Source: Ectocarpus siliculosus
Taxonomy: Eukaryota; Sar; Phaeophyceae; Ectocarpales; Ectocarpaceae
Assembly (NCBI GenBank): GCA_000310025.1
Contig: FN649741.1
Span: forward strand, 3,199,651 to 3,241,446
Direction: 5' to 3'
Length of the DNA: 41,796 nt
A program made the translations under genes and the position numbers. Position 1 is the first letter of the stretch. Each line of letters begins with the position of its first letter. Under the pieces are notes generated by a model that had not been told where the DNA came from, did no database searches, and worked only from the letters and a program-made list of their open reading frames with translations. This document shows positions 11,388 through 21,900 of the stretch, one piece after another.

Positions 11388-12168
11388 GACCTATTCTGTT
11401 TCCTTCTCATTTTTCTCCCATTTTTTTTGTTCGTACTATCGTATGTGTCTTCTTCCTTCCCGTGACGTTTCTACTCCTCAATCTTCTCCCTTTGGACATT
11501 TTTTTTTTTCCTGTGACTTTGTTGCATGCAGGCTGCGATTCGGTCTTTCTTGCGTTATGTCAGTTGGTAGGGAGCGCTTCCATTTATGGTCTCGTTGGTA
11601 CTTGCCGATGTCTTTGTGCTTCCGTCTCTGTTTTTTTCCTTTTCTGTTTCCCCTTCCGTCAATAAGTTGACCCTGCAGCGTTCTTTCCTTTTACCGCGTT
11701 ACGACCTTTCCTGCTTCCTTTTGGATATTTTGACCTCTTTCGTCCCCCTCCTCTTGCTTTTCTCTCCCTCTGTTTCCTGTTTCTAACGAACTTCTCTCCT
11801 GTGTATTTGTCCTTCCAATTTCCTTTTTTTCCTGCTTTCCCCCTTTACCCTTGCGGTTGACCAGTGGGTGTACTACTCTGTTTCCTCATTCCTCTCCCTT
11901 TTCTTCTTTTTTCGCTTCATATTTTTCGCCTATGACTTTGTTGCATCTACGCTGCGTTTCGATCTTTCCTGCGTCCTGTCAGTTACTGGGGAGTTTGTCC
12001 CTTTTTCTCTTTGGTACTTGCCTACGTGTCTTCGTGCTTTCATTTTTTCCTCTTTTTCGTTTGTCCCCTCGGCAATATTTGACCTTGTTTCGTCGTTTAG
12101 TTTATGCCGCGTTACGTCCTTTCCTCTTGGATATGTTGAGTCCTTGCCGCCCCCTCTTCTTGCGCCTC
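11388..12168. repeat. Diverged ~420-bp tandem duplication, pyrimidine-rich
   Basis: TGACTTTGTTGCAT occurs at 11514 and again at 11933, an offset of 419. The similarity continues through CTGCG.TTCG.TCTTTC, TGTCAGTT..GGGAG and GGTACTTGCC. It extends to CCGCGTTACG.CCTTTCCT and CTTGGATAT.TTGA. The strand is T/C-rich. Apparent Phe/Ser/Leu-rich open frames here follow from that composition. Confidence 0.7.
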
Positions 12169-13697
12169 GGTGCCTCTGATTCTTGGGGAGTATTTGCACT
12201 TTTTCGCGCGAGATAAAAGGCTAGCCGTGCTGGCGAGGGCTGGAGTGTGCGCAGGCAGGGCGAAAAACCTCGTCGTCGTGGGCGTTGTTGTGGCGTTGTT
12301 GAGCTCAGAGACTTCAGCTGCGGAGAAGAGAGCAACACGACAAGCACACTAACGCTAAAGGGATGCTGGTGAAGGCATAAGCAAGACAATATGCTTGCGT
12401 TTGGCACCGGTGTCGACTTCATGTACACTCCTTAGAAATGGTTTCGAGGTGTAGGTTGCACGAAGGCACCGCCGCGATTTCGTGCGCGTAGCTTTCGCGA
12501 GATGACAAAAAATCGGTCGTGGTCAAGAAATCGCGGTGAAGAAACCGCTTAAAATTATTTAAAAAAAACGGTGCCAAAATTCCTTTTGTTTGTTTTTTTT
12601 CCGTAGCAGAAACCAACCCAATGCAGGATTGGAATATAGCAACAAGAAGTAGTCTACAGAGTACGTGTAGCGAATTAGGGGCTCACTGTCTAAGGGGCTC
12701 ACCCATATGACAGCGGTAAGTCCTCCTGTTCCGACTGCTGCCTTGCCCAGTATCACATGGTTGACACACATGATTACTGCGTCATCCTCATCATTATCCA
12801 ACCTTGTATACTTTGGCGGGAGTTCTCAGTATCAAACCAACCATACTGACGGAGTTACGGAGTATTGCCCCCCCTTCTTGATACTCATTGTCACGAGGCT
12901 TGGTACAATAGCCCCCCCTCGCAAGTGTGCTGACAGGTGCGGGTGAAAGAGAACAACTCAAAATCGACTCTCGGCCAGCGACAGCATTGGGTGCATTTAA
13001 AGCATGATTCTCTATATAGTTCCTTGTTACCGATGCATCCAACTGCATTGAAATACGGTCTTCTTGAACGTCGCCCCTCATTCTTCTGCTTCCACCCTTA
13101 TGCCAACACAGGGGTTTAGTCCGAAGTCCGAATAAAAGCAAGGCTCCACAATTCCGTCAACACAAATCGTCCTCAATCAAAGAAACCTAGAGCTTTCCGC
13201 GCGAATCGTTTATTATGCAGTATTGCTCGGCCACAAATCCCGCTAAAGCGGGCAACGGGTTGGCTATTGCGATTCTGTTTCGATGCCGAAAAGAAAAATG
13301 ACTTCTTGCAACCCTTCCGGGGGCATCACCGACGAGAATCATGTGACAGCCCTCGGCCACCAAGATGGGCGATGAAAGGTACTGCCGATACTGTTGAAGA
13401 GTATTGCTTCACCCGTTTTCTGTTCTCCCATCCTGGGAAGGTTCGGGGAACAAGCGAAGCCTACCTGCTCCAGATCCCACAGCAACACTCCCGCCCCGCG
13501 CAACACCACCTGACAGGATCTTGTCACTCAAGACGCCGGCCACTGTTAATTCGCAAGAGGGCAAGGCGTGGGTAACAACACTGTGCCACCCAAAATACCT
13601 CGTCTTGCCACCAAACAGGCACCAGCCCATCCCTCACACCGTGCGCCTCGGTGTCAAATCCTGAGGCTACCACTTTTCCTCTGCCACATTTTCCGCT
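12169..13697. other. Spacer downstream of the CKS gene, no gene seen
   Basis: Contains a short direct repeat AGGGGCTCAC near 12670-12705 and a CCCGCT/AGCGGG hairpin near 13238. Minus-strand open frames at 12559-12801 and 13409-13630 have no recognised motif and no clear splice partners. Confidence 0.5.
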
Positions 13698-15900
13698 TCA
13701 GGATCGGTTCTGATTAATAAGCTGTTGCCTGAATGCTGCTTCAGCCATGCGTTGCCGCGCCGGGTCCACTGTCCCAGTGACGGGGTCGGTGCCCATAGGC
13801 CGCCGGAACAGCAAGATATTTGGCTCCGGCCTAGAGGAAACGGTTAGGCAGGTGAGCGCGTCGAACATACCGCTTCGTACGTAAGCATCAGGACACGCCC
13901 CGCCGATACCGCTGCAACGCAAACGTGCGGAGCGTGAAAATGATATACGAAGTAGGAAATTTCAGACTTAAAGGTCATGACTGCATGTGCCTGGCCCGAT
14001 TTCGGATCCGGCAGCGTAGGAGCATCGTTCATAGATTCATCGCTACCTCGACCGCAAGCTCGCGAAAAATTGGCCATGGCTGTTGTTCCGAATTGCGTTG
14101 GTTTTCGCTAGCCCGATTCGGCGGTCATTGTACCCTTTTGCGGCCAGAGCTGTGCGTTGATGTCGTTGCAGAGGAAAACATTTTGCCTTGGCTAACTTTG
14201 CGTACTGTGGTCGAGATCATGATCTTTCCATTGCCATTGTTTCGGGAATACATGTGTCCCTACGTGAAAGCTCAAACAACGTGGTTAGCCGCCTGGCGGC
14301 ACCCTTGAAAAAGAGGGATCCATCGATCGACTTCCATCAATATACATAGCACTGGGGAATTTTTCTCGCGTGCGCTTTGCAGCTGTCTCAAAGCATCACT
14401 CGCCTGAGGATGGAGTAGTGCTCCCAGCCGCGGTCCTGGAACACGCCCAAAGATTCCAGTTCCGCCTCAGAAAGCAGCTGCGAAGGTGACAACTTGTTCA
14501 TAATTGAGTCGGGCAGCGCTATATGCCTGTCGGGTGAACGTAAAATCCGAGTAATACGGAAACAACAAACGATTGAACGTTGGAAAACTCCATTTTTCAT
14601 GCCATTACAATAGGAGCTCTGCACCACGGGATTGCAGGCGTATTGTGACTTCGACTATGGACAGTGTTAAAGACAGCAATAAACATCAGTCGTGTGGTAA
14701 TTGTTTTCGATAGTGCCCGCGAGGACCTGTACATAATCAAGACTAGTTTTTTTCACCTCGAAGAACAGAACTGCAGCTGGCATGGAGACGTTTGCTCAGC
14801 CAAAGTTGAACGTTGATGCTGTTTTCGGCGGAAGACTCGCGTCGTGCTTTCGCGCAAGATCCCACGCTTTTACGCCAAGTCAAGTACAAGCTCATCGTTT
14901 CATCCGTGATATGTAGTGTAGCTCCTACTGGAAATGTGGTAGCTTTGCGCCACCAAACAAGATTGCACCTCGACTCTGGGTCTGGCGAGACATGACGATG
15001 CCAGCCCGCTCGTAAGAGGTACGCACCTATTTTCGGCGAGGCCCAACATCTTAATTGCCGCAGCAATGTGCGCTGTAGTTCTTAGGACGGCTAAAATGTT
15101 TTGAGCCACCTTTGGCAAAGCAGCAAAGAACGATTGGCCATCGGTGATCGATCATGTGGGAACCATGCTCCATCCTCTCGAAGATGCATAGTCAATAGTC
15201 TAACAACTGTAGGGAAGCGAAGCATGATAACGCCCCCATGCACTTAGTGCACCAATGAGTGAATTCCCGAGGAAGTCGCCCCCTCCCCCCGCCGTCCATT
15301 GAAGATGGGCTAGGCAGCCGCCCGCCCCCCCCCGAGGAAACATGTGGCAGATGATAGCGGGGGATGTGTTGGGCACGTACCAGAACTTGTAGGGGAAAGC
15401 ATGTCGGCACCCCACATGGACGCGAAACGGATGAACAGACCCATCCGAAGTCGGGAGGGCTGTAGGGTCGCGATGATCATTAGAGGGTGCTGGACAAAAA
15501 AAGTAATTCGTATTCTTCGTCCTCCTCCCTCCGGGACGCACTACGGTAGGCTGATACCTCCTAACCCCTGATATTGATATATTCGGTAGTCCCAGGCGAT
15601 GCTGGTGGACAAACCCCCTTCATCGTGGGGCAATACCGATCAAGAGAGCCACATTGCAGCCGGTTCATTCCGAAAGTGATTTTTTCGTTGTTGTTGGAAT
15701 CCCGCACAGATTGGACGATGTAATGTAAACAGAACCCGACCGACCGAAGTTCATAAATGCAGTCTAATACACGCCCTCCTACAGCGCGCGCGAATGATGC
15801 CACGATGCTCGTAGCGAAATGGACACACACACACGCAGCTTGCTCACCTGTACTCGTACGATCCATCTACGTAGGCGCTGGAGTAGACGATGCTGTTCAT
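13698..15900 (-). CDS. Cyclin-dependent kinase regulatory subunit (CKS1/Suc1)
   Basis: Small CDK-binding adaptor that docks phosphorylated substrates and cyclin-CDK complexes in cell-cycle control. Exons 15900-15848, 14526-14404 and 13830-13698 give 102 residues plus TGA. Family landmarks: SYEYRHIALP (14-23), LLSEAELESLGV (35-46), RGWEHYSIL (50-58) and the hinge and strand RPEPNILLFRRP (59-70). The start ATG is preceded by an in-frame TAG. Intron 1 is GT-AG; intron 2 begins AG|GCGAGT, a GC-AG intron, and the homology allows no other junction. Compared with human CKS1, two of the five anion-pocket residues differ: K11 becomes Ala9 and S51 becomes Asp49. R20, W54 and R71 are kept (Arg18, Trp52, Arg69), and the CDK-contact Glu63 is kept (Glu61). 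A 32-residue tail after FRRP is Gln/Arg-rich. Confidence 0.95.
13831..14403 (-). other. GC-AG intron of the CKS gene
   Basis: On the minus strand this intron runs from 14403 down to 13831. The donor is CTCAG|GCGAGT and the acceptor TTTCCTCTAG|G. The split Arg codon AG+G restores the near-universal RPEP hinge of CKS proteins. The donor matches the strong AG|GC[AG]AGT form expected of GC-AG introns spliced by the major spliceosome. Confidence 0.88.
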
Positions 15901-16632
15901 TGGCGAGCTGGTGTGATGGAAAAGGGGACAGCAGGCGAAAATATCGCAGGATATGGATTGCTACATCAATAAGTACCCTGGTTCTACCAGCAGTGTGTTT
16001 CGCCACGTCTACGACCCGAAATTCACACAAGCGAGATTGAGTGACGACTTCAATACCAACACTCTTATTTGTGTTATCGGTATGGCCATTGGCGCTTTCA
16101 TTAATGGTCAAATTTTTCCATCTTCTCCAACGGTCCTCATTCATTACACAAGCAGTCTTCGTCAATCCTTCCTCATCTACAGTACAACGTCTAACGTCAT
16201 TCTTGCTTACTGCCTTCCTTCCCTTTCCCGCGTCCGTTGATCTTGGTCTGCACTTTGTTCCAACATACGTACAATGTTATCCTACCACCAAGTTACCACA
16301 TACAAAGTTGGATATCTTATCTGGTTCGCCGTTTTCTTCGGGCCCCGCCGCCCATTGAAGGCGGTGGGGCCTTTCATTGCGCTACAGCTTACATAAAGAG
16401 TGACTATCCGTTCGAGATTACACCATGGTGTCCAAGTCTTTGGGGTGGAGGGGAAGATAACCTGCTGGAGGCTGGGCGTATTCTTAGTCCTACAGATATC
16501 TTTCTTGGATGACGCATAAGATGACGCATAGGCCTTCATTTCGACACGCTGTTGAGACGATCTTCGTGGAGACATGTCCATATGGAGACCTGGTCTCTCA
16601 CACTACTGGGAGTTTTGATAATTCGCCCATGG
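15901..16632. other. Spacer upstream of the CKS gene, one strong hairpin
   Basis: At 16341-16371 a 12-bp GC-rich stem (GGCCCCGCCGCC against GGCGGTGGGGCC, with one G-T pair) encloses CATTGAA. A related but weaker sequence (GCCGTCCATTGAAGATGGGC) occurs at about 15291-15310 inside CKS intron 1. No coding signal is recognised. Confidence 0.5.
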
Positions 16633-16716
16633 GCACTTCATGTGCTACCCACGAGCTGCCCAAGGGCAGACAATGAATTGCCCAGGTGAGCATCGCATGG
16701 GCCGCCCATCATGGGC
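16633..16716. repeat. GCCCATGGGC-family repeat, short copy
   Basis: Contains CGCCCATGGGCAC at its left and ATGGGCCGCCCATCATGGGC at its right. The right end matches, in reverse complement, the outer left terminus of the larger array at 21294. This indicates a dispersed palindromic repeat family. Confidence 0.65.
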
Positions 16717-19700
16717 GCTCACAAAGATGCGCAAAAAGGCCTGTAGGGCTACACGTACAAGAGCCCGCCATCACCTATTCGGGCTGGAGGAGTGAAATCG
16801 GAGGTTCCTGTTGTATTCTGTCTCCATACCGAGGATCATTTTACGTGAGTATTGGATTGGATGAGGCCTCCTGCGCGGGACTATTGCCCCGAACATCCTT
16901 CGTTCCATCCGTTGGCTTCACATAATTTGACCACTCGTCCGGCGCGAGATCATCTCACCTAAACTTCTTTTATACACATGATAGTACCGGCCTCAATGAA
17001 AACGCACACGAGGCGTACTCTTGTTGGGACGCTGCCAGTATGGGGCCAACATCGGCGTAGCGCTGGCTGCAGAACCCCTTGCCACATTTGCACACACCAA
17101 CCCCCGATCTCCAGGACCTGATACCACTTCCGCTCCCACCATGGGTTGGACGAGGGGACCTCCAACACGAAAGGGACAACCCTGCACCTTGAATGGCGGT
17201 CCGCAGAAAAAGGAAGGTCTCCTCATTTGCCTTCCGCCGTCACCATCGCCGGGAATAAGTGCCCGATGGTCAGGTCCCGACCGACGTGCTGAGCGGCCGC
17301 TACGTACGTCGTGACCACACGAAATGCTCAAGAGCTCGGATAGGCATAGTCTGCCAACCCCACCACCGCTCCGCTAAATAGATGCCCGAATTTGCGACCA
17401 AACTGGTGACCGACAATCAGGCCATGAATCCCCGGAGGATCGGCCTCTCCGTGGCGACCGTAAAGGACAGGTCGGCAACCCGGCCAATTAAAAGTGATTC
17501 CAAGTAGACGGTTACATCGCTACATAGTCCGAGCGAGGCGCACCCTTAGCTGAGGAACCTGTGTGTGCGCGACCGCGTGTCACGCCAAGCGGCGACCAGC
17601 GCGGCGCCAGCGCGAAACTCGGCTGTCTCTGCGTACTTCTGGCACGAAAGAAAGTGAAGTAATGAGCTCTTTACGAATGGAGCAGGCTCTACCGCGGGTC
17701 GCCGGTCTGGCGGACGTTGTCCCATGTCCTGCTGAAGGAATGCAGCAAACACCCTATGGTGCGGAGAGTGCAGAGCGATGTCGACCAAATCTGCCACGGG
17801 GGCCACCCCGATCGATCGTGCGGTCGTAAGCTGCCTGCAACAGACTAAACCCAAACGCCAGGATGCCAGGCAAGAGAATAACTGCATAAGCCGCGGATTC
17901 CGTCAAACACCGCGCAACGCGGCCAGCCATAGTCGGGGGGCTGGCGGCGGGAGCAGTACAAACAAAAGTAGACAAATACAAACGACATGAAATGCCGGAA
18001 CGTGGGACCTAGGCTAACCCGGAATCCTCTCCTGCCCACCGATATGCTCGTGGTCATAGACACCTCGACAGCAGCGCACTGCGTTGGGTAAGGTGCACAT
18101 GGTCGCTCCCGAGAAATAAATGGATCGCCCCGGGTGTCAGTAGTGACGGGGCACGAAGAAAACCGTCATAGTGTAAACGTACGCAGGGCGAGGGGAACCT
18201 CAGAAAAGGGGTTGCGAATAGCTACGGCGTAAGTAATACCGTGGAAAGGAAAAGCCCGCGAAAGTGTGGATACGCACCGGAAAAAGTCGATTGGACAAGA
18301 TGAGCAAACGTCGAAAATATGCTGTGTATCTAACGGGCCGTCGAGAAAACATGACGACTGAACAGCCACAACTCCGGGCTATCTACGTATGGCAATAGGG
18401 CAAACCAAGGTTACGGATAACGAAGTTTCCCCCCGGAGTAGATCGTATTTCGCCCCCCCTTTTTCGATGCCCGACCAGGGGGGAGGGTGGTTTCAGAAAA
18501 CGAAAACATCCCCCCGGCGGTTGGAAACCTGTTGACGATATTCAACTCACCAAAAGAAGGGTGTTGAGTACTAACGACAATTACGCCATCTTTGGATACT
18601 GAATAAATTAATCTGAGCCGCGTGTACAACCTTGCCCCACAAGTTGAAGGTATCCTTTCTGTCGGGTCACGGCTAAACATAACATACTTCATCCCCCCCA
18701 ACGTCAACTTCACCCTCCCCCGTCTTACCGACAAGCATGGTATTTCCCGCGGTACAACACATAAGAAATATGGCTGATCAATAATGTCTCAGTGATTTTC
18801 ATGCCCAGTGATAAATGTACGCCTCTTTTGCAGGAATGCACTTAGCACAGCTTCAGGTACCCACTATGTTGTCATGGGTGTGGTGCCTGAGACACAGGTT
18901 CGTACGTTCGCACCTGTCTTAGGTCAGTCGGCTGTGTAGGCACATGAGAACAATATCCACACAGTGACCGGCACGAGGAGAGATTACAATGAATGGTTCG
19001 AACACACGGGAATTGATGTGTCGGCGAGCAGTCGAACAAGCTGCAAGACTCCCGTAAAGAGGAACACACAAATAAATGTTAGAGGGAAAAAAAAGGGAAA
19101 GCAGGTACTGGGCTTCCTTCGCGATGGCGATAGAGCAACGAAACGATTTCACCACTGTATCAAATAGGCTGACGAGCCTGAGTAGAGGTAGAAAAAACAA
19201 GCAGTCCACGGCGGCATGTGCTCGTCGGCGCCGTGCATCTCCTGGCCTGAACGAGGAGGCAACATAACATGGGTCGACTCCGACATTCAAATATACCACA
19301 ATTTACGGCTCCGAGAACGAAGAAGGTATGAAGGCACACGTGCAGCTAGATGCCGCACTCACACGGGTCATTTGTTTTATGTCGTTCAAACGGTAACCTT
19401 GCGTGAGCAAGCGATCATAATTTCATAAGCACATTGCCATGGGTCATCCGACTTTCGTTTCCTTTCCCATTCGAATGTGGTTGGTGCAAGGATCATTGCA
19501 TGCGTCGCGAAATTGTAGACACTAACTAATTGATCGCCCTGTCGGGGGTGGGGTTTTGCCGGTGGTTGCAGACTCAGGTTTCGTCCTCCTCTGGTACGCG
19601 ATACCCTTCTCCTATTCAATGAACTGGGAGTCAAATTTCAACAAGACGTTGTGGACCCCATACACCGAATGCTCCGCCATTTGCCCTCAATCGCTGTTGA

Positions 19701-20160
19701 CGGTGATATGCTCCGATCTGGTTGTAGCACCTCGAACGTGCTTCCATGAGCGAGCGCGTGAGCCGCTGTTGTTGAGCTTATTCGTTATTGGTACCAACCC
19801 GTGTCCTTTGTACCGCCTTACACCGAATGCTCTTGGTCATTCTCATTTATTTGTATACCTCCGTGTTGCCTTGATGATACTTTGTTTCTGTGGAATGCGT
19901 GGTGTTCAAGGGCATTATCGATGAGTCTTGGCGCGTGTGAATGTTTCCGACGGGATTTATTGTAGTTTGAGACGTCGTCCTGATTGAAGCGTTGTTTCAA
20001 ATGTTCGTTAGGTTCGAAGGATATTTTGTGTTTTTCGCCTTCCCAGGTGGTCTATTTTGTGGTGGCTATTAGAGACCACAGGGCGATTGGAGGCACGGAA
20101 ACTGAGGTGGCGAGGGTCAACATCACGCCGGAAAAACACCCACCGCGCCAGCAACCAGAT
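16717..20160. other. 3.4-kb spacer, no gene recognised
   Basis: Open frames on both strands (for example 17546-17981 minus, 18411-18734 minus, 19556-19924 plus) lack recognisable motifs and consistent splice phases. The 17754-17981 frame contains a hydrophobic stretch (AAYAVILLPGILAFGFSLL), but part of it doubles as a plausible polypyrimidine tract and acceptor, so I do not call a gene. Confidence 0.45.
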
Positions 20161-20523
20161 TTTTTTGCTCTTTGGTCTGTGTCGCAACTTTGGTTTATCG
20201 ATGCTCCCTCGCTGCCCACTCCAGCACCAGCGATGACAAAGGTATCCGCCATGAGCTGTGTGTATGGTCCGCCTTGTGTGGTGGTTGATGCAGACCAGGA
20301 GGAGGCTGAAGGGTGCTCAAGAATTGTGAGCGCAAGAGTCGTGAACAAGCGGGAAAAATGACCCGCCTCGTCTTCAAGCAATTTGTTTTGCTCTTTCGCC
20401 CGTGTCGCAACTTTGGTTCATCGATGCTCCCTCGCCATCCACTCCAGCAACAGCGATGACAAAGGTATCCGCCATGAGCTGCGCGTATGGTCCGTCTTGT
20501 GTGGGGTGGTTGACACAGATCAG
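20161..20523. repeat. 223-bp tandem duplication
   Basis: Two copies, about 20161-20300 and 20384-20523, share GTGTCGCAACTTTGGTT, ATCGATGCTCCCTCGC and GCGATGACAAAGGTATCCGC, then CATGAGCTG and GTATGGTCCG. The offset is 223. The minus strand reads QLMADTFVI in both copies, so it may be a duplicated fragment of a coding repeat. No family is recognised. Confidence 0.8.
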
Positions 20524-21293
20524 GAGGCTAGGGCGCCCAAAAGTTGGGTTCGCAAAAGTTGACAGCACACCAGCAAAGACCCCCCGCTGCTGCGTCCAGA
20601 CTCTCTCGGCTCGTTTGCCGCTTGTTTGCGCCGCACACATCGGGTTGTCCACTTGGTCCAGCCGAATGAAAAAACAACGCTACCGCTGATGATGCTACTG
20701 ACTCTGCACCAGTCACATGACATAGCTCGTGTGAACACCGTTAGAGTTTGCGCGGATCAACCGTCGAGAGATTAGTTTGTTTGTAGGTAGCGTCATGTGG
20801 TTGTCACCAAAAAAAGACCACAGAAAAAGACAGCCCCGACCTATCCAAAACTGCCCCAGAAAAGACAGGATGGGCTGTCCAAAACGGGTTGTCTTTTTTT
20901 GTTGGCCTTTTTTCCCTGAAAAAAGACGCCGTAAGAAGGGGTTTTGAGAAGGAAAAAAGAAAAAGACAGCTCCAAAAAAGAACCGTAAGAAATGGCCTTA
21001 CAAGGACATCGCTCGCTGTACGTGTACCCCAAGCGTTTTCGCGTGCTCACTCGTTGCACGAGGACCGGGGTTTGGTCCCAAGCATCCGCGTTGTCATGCT
21101 CTTTCTATCTTCAATTATACATAGGAGAGTGTACCCTCTTCACGTTGTCACGGTTTTTTTCCGACTTAGATATTGTAGTCCGTCTTGTCGTGGGATCACG
21201 GGAATCTGTACGTATTTTTTAGGTGAGTGGACGAACCAAAAGTTATCGGCCAAACAGAAAGGGATCCTGGCCAACCGTATTTCCCTGTAATAT

Positions 21294-21614
21294 TGCGCAC
21301 GATGGGCGGCCCACGGGAATGCCCAAAATATGTTCACCGTGGTGGGCTCACCAGCTGCCCGAGGGTGGCGGGCAATTTAGACTTTTGCCCATGGGCCTCC
21401 CGTCGTGGGCAAAAACGAAGCCCATGAAGCGCCCACCATGAGCTGTCCAATGGCTTGCCCATACTTGTAGGCGTTTTTCATGGGTGGCCCATGGGCACCG
21501 CTATGCCCACGCTTTGCCCATGGACATGGGCTGCCCGTGGTGGGCTCACCATGGTCGGCTGTCCATGTTGGGCAATTTAGGCTTGCCCATGGGGCATGCC
21601 CATGTGTCGCCCAT
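21294..21614. repeat. GCCCATGGGC palindromic array, left part
   Basis: Dense GCCCA/TGGGC motifs with an internal tandem period of about 198-211 bp. CGTGGTGGGCTCACC occurs at 21338 and 21536, and GGGCAATTTAG followed by GCCCATGGG recurs at both. The array resumes after the transposon at 26237. Minus-strand Trp/Pro/Gly-rich frames here are products of the repeat. Confidence 0.8.
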
Positions 21615-21618
21615 CGTG
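21615..21618 (+). repeat. Target-site duplication CGTG, left copy
   Basis: CGTG directly abuts the left terminal inverted repeat and recurs at 26233-26236 after the right one. In the neighbouring uninterrupted unit of the same array, CGTG occurs once (21404-21407) followed by GGCAAAAACG. The right flank of the transposon continues as CGTG then GTCAAAAACG, so that unit serves as an empty site. Confidence 0.75.
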
Positions 21619-21644
21619 GGCGGGTTCCGCGGTCAAGACGAATT
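21619..21644 (+). repeat. Left terminal inverted repeat of the transposon
   Basis: Begins GGCGGGTTCCGCGGT and ends CGAATT. Compared with the reverse complement of 26207-26232 it differs at two positions (the 16th and 20th). Confidence 0.85.
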
Positions 21645-21900
21645 GGGTCTCCCGCGGCGAAAAAAACTTTTTTCAAAAAAACGCTTTTGGTTCTAAGTCT
21701 AAAACGACGTTTCAGCGCATAGAAAAAAGAGAAATAAAAAAAAATCAGTTCGGATCATGCCGAACTTTTTTTTTCGGCGCATTCCCGATCTCGCCGCCTC
21801 CATTTCTCCTCGGCAATCGACTCCGCTTGGCCGATTTAGGGGGGGTAGAGCCACTCAGAAAGTTGGTCTGACCAAAAGTGGCCGCGGGAGGGGGCCATAT

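Noticed and set aside
13409-13630. Minus-strand frame ending near a GCAG|GTAGGC donor
   Set aside because: Short, with no family match and no partner exon of matching phase.
17546-17981. Minus-strand frames with a hydrophobic stretch and RVFAAFLQQDMG, faintly like an ABC transmembrane segment
   Set aside because: The match is short, no ATP-binding motifs or phased exons are found nearby, and part of it doubles as a splice acceptor.
18411-18734. 107-codon minus-strand open frame
   Set aside because: It has no recognisable motif and glycine/proline positions fall on C/G homopolymers.
21377-21676. Trp/Pro/Gly-rich open frames across the GCCCATGGGC array
   Set aside because: Direct translations of the palindromic repeat; the similar frame at 26149-26430 arises the same way.
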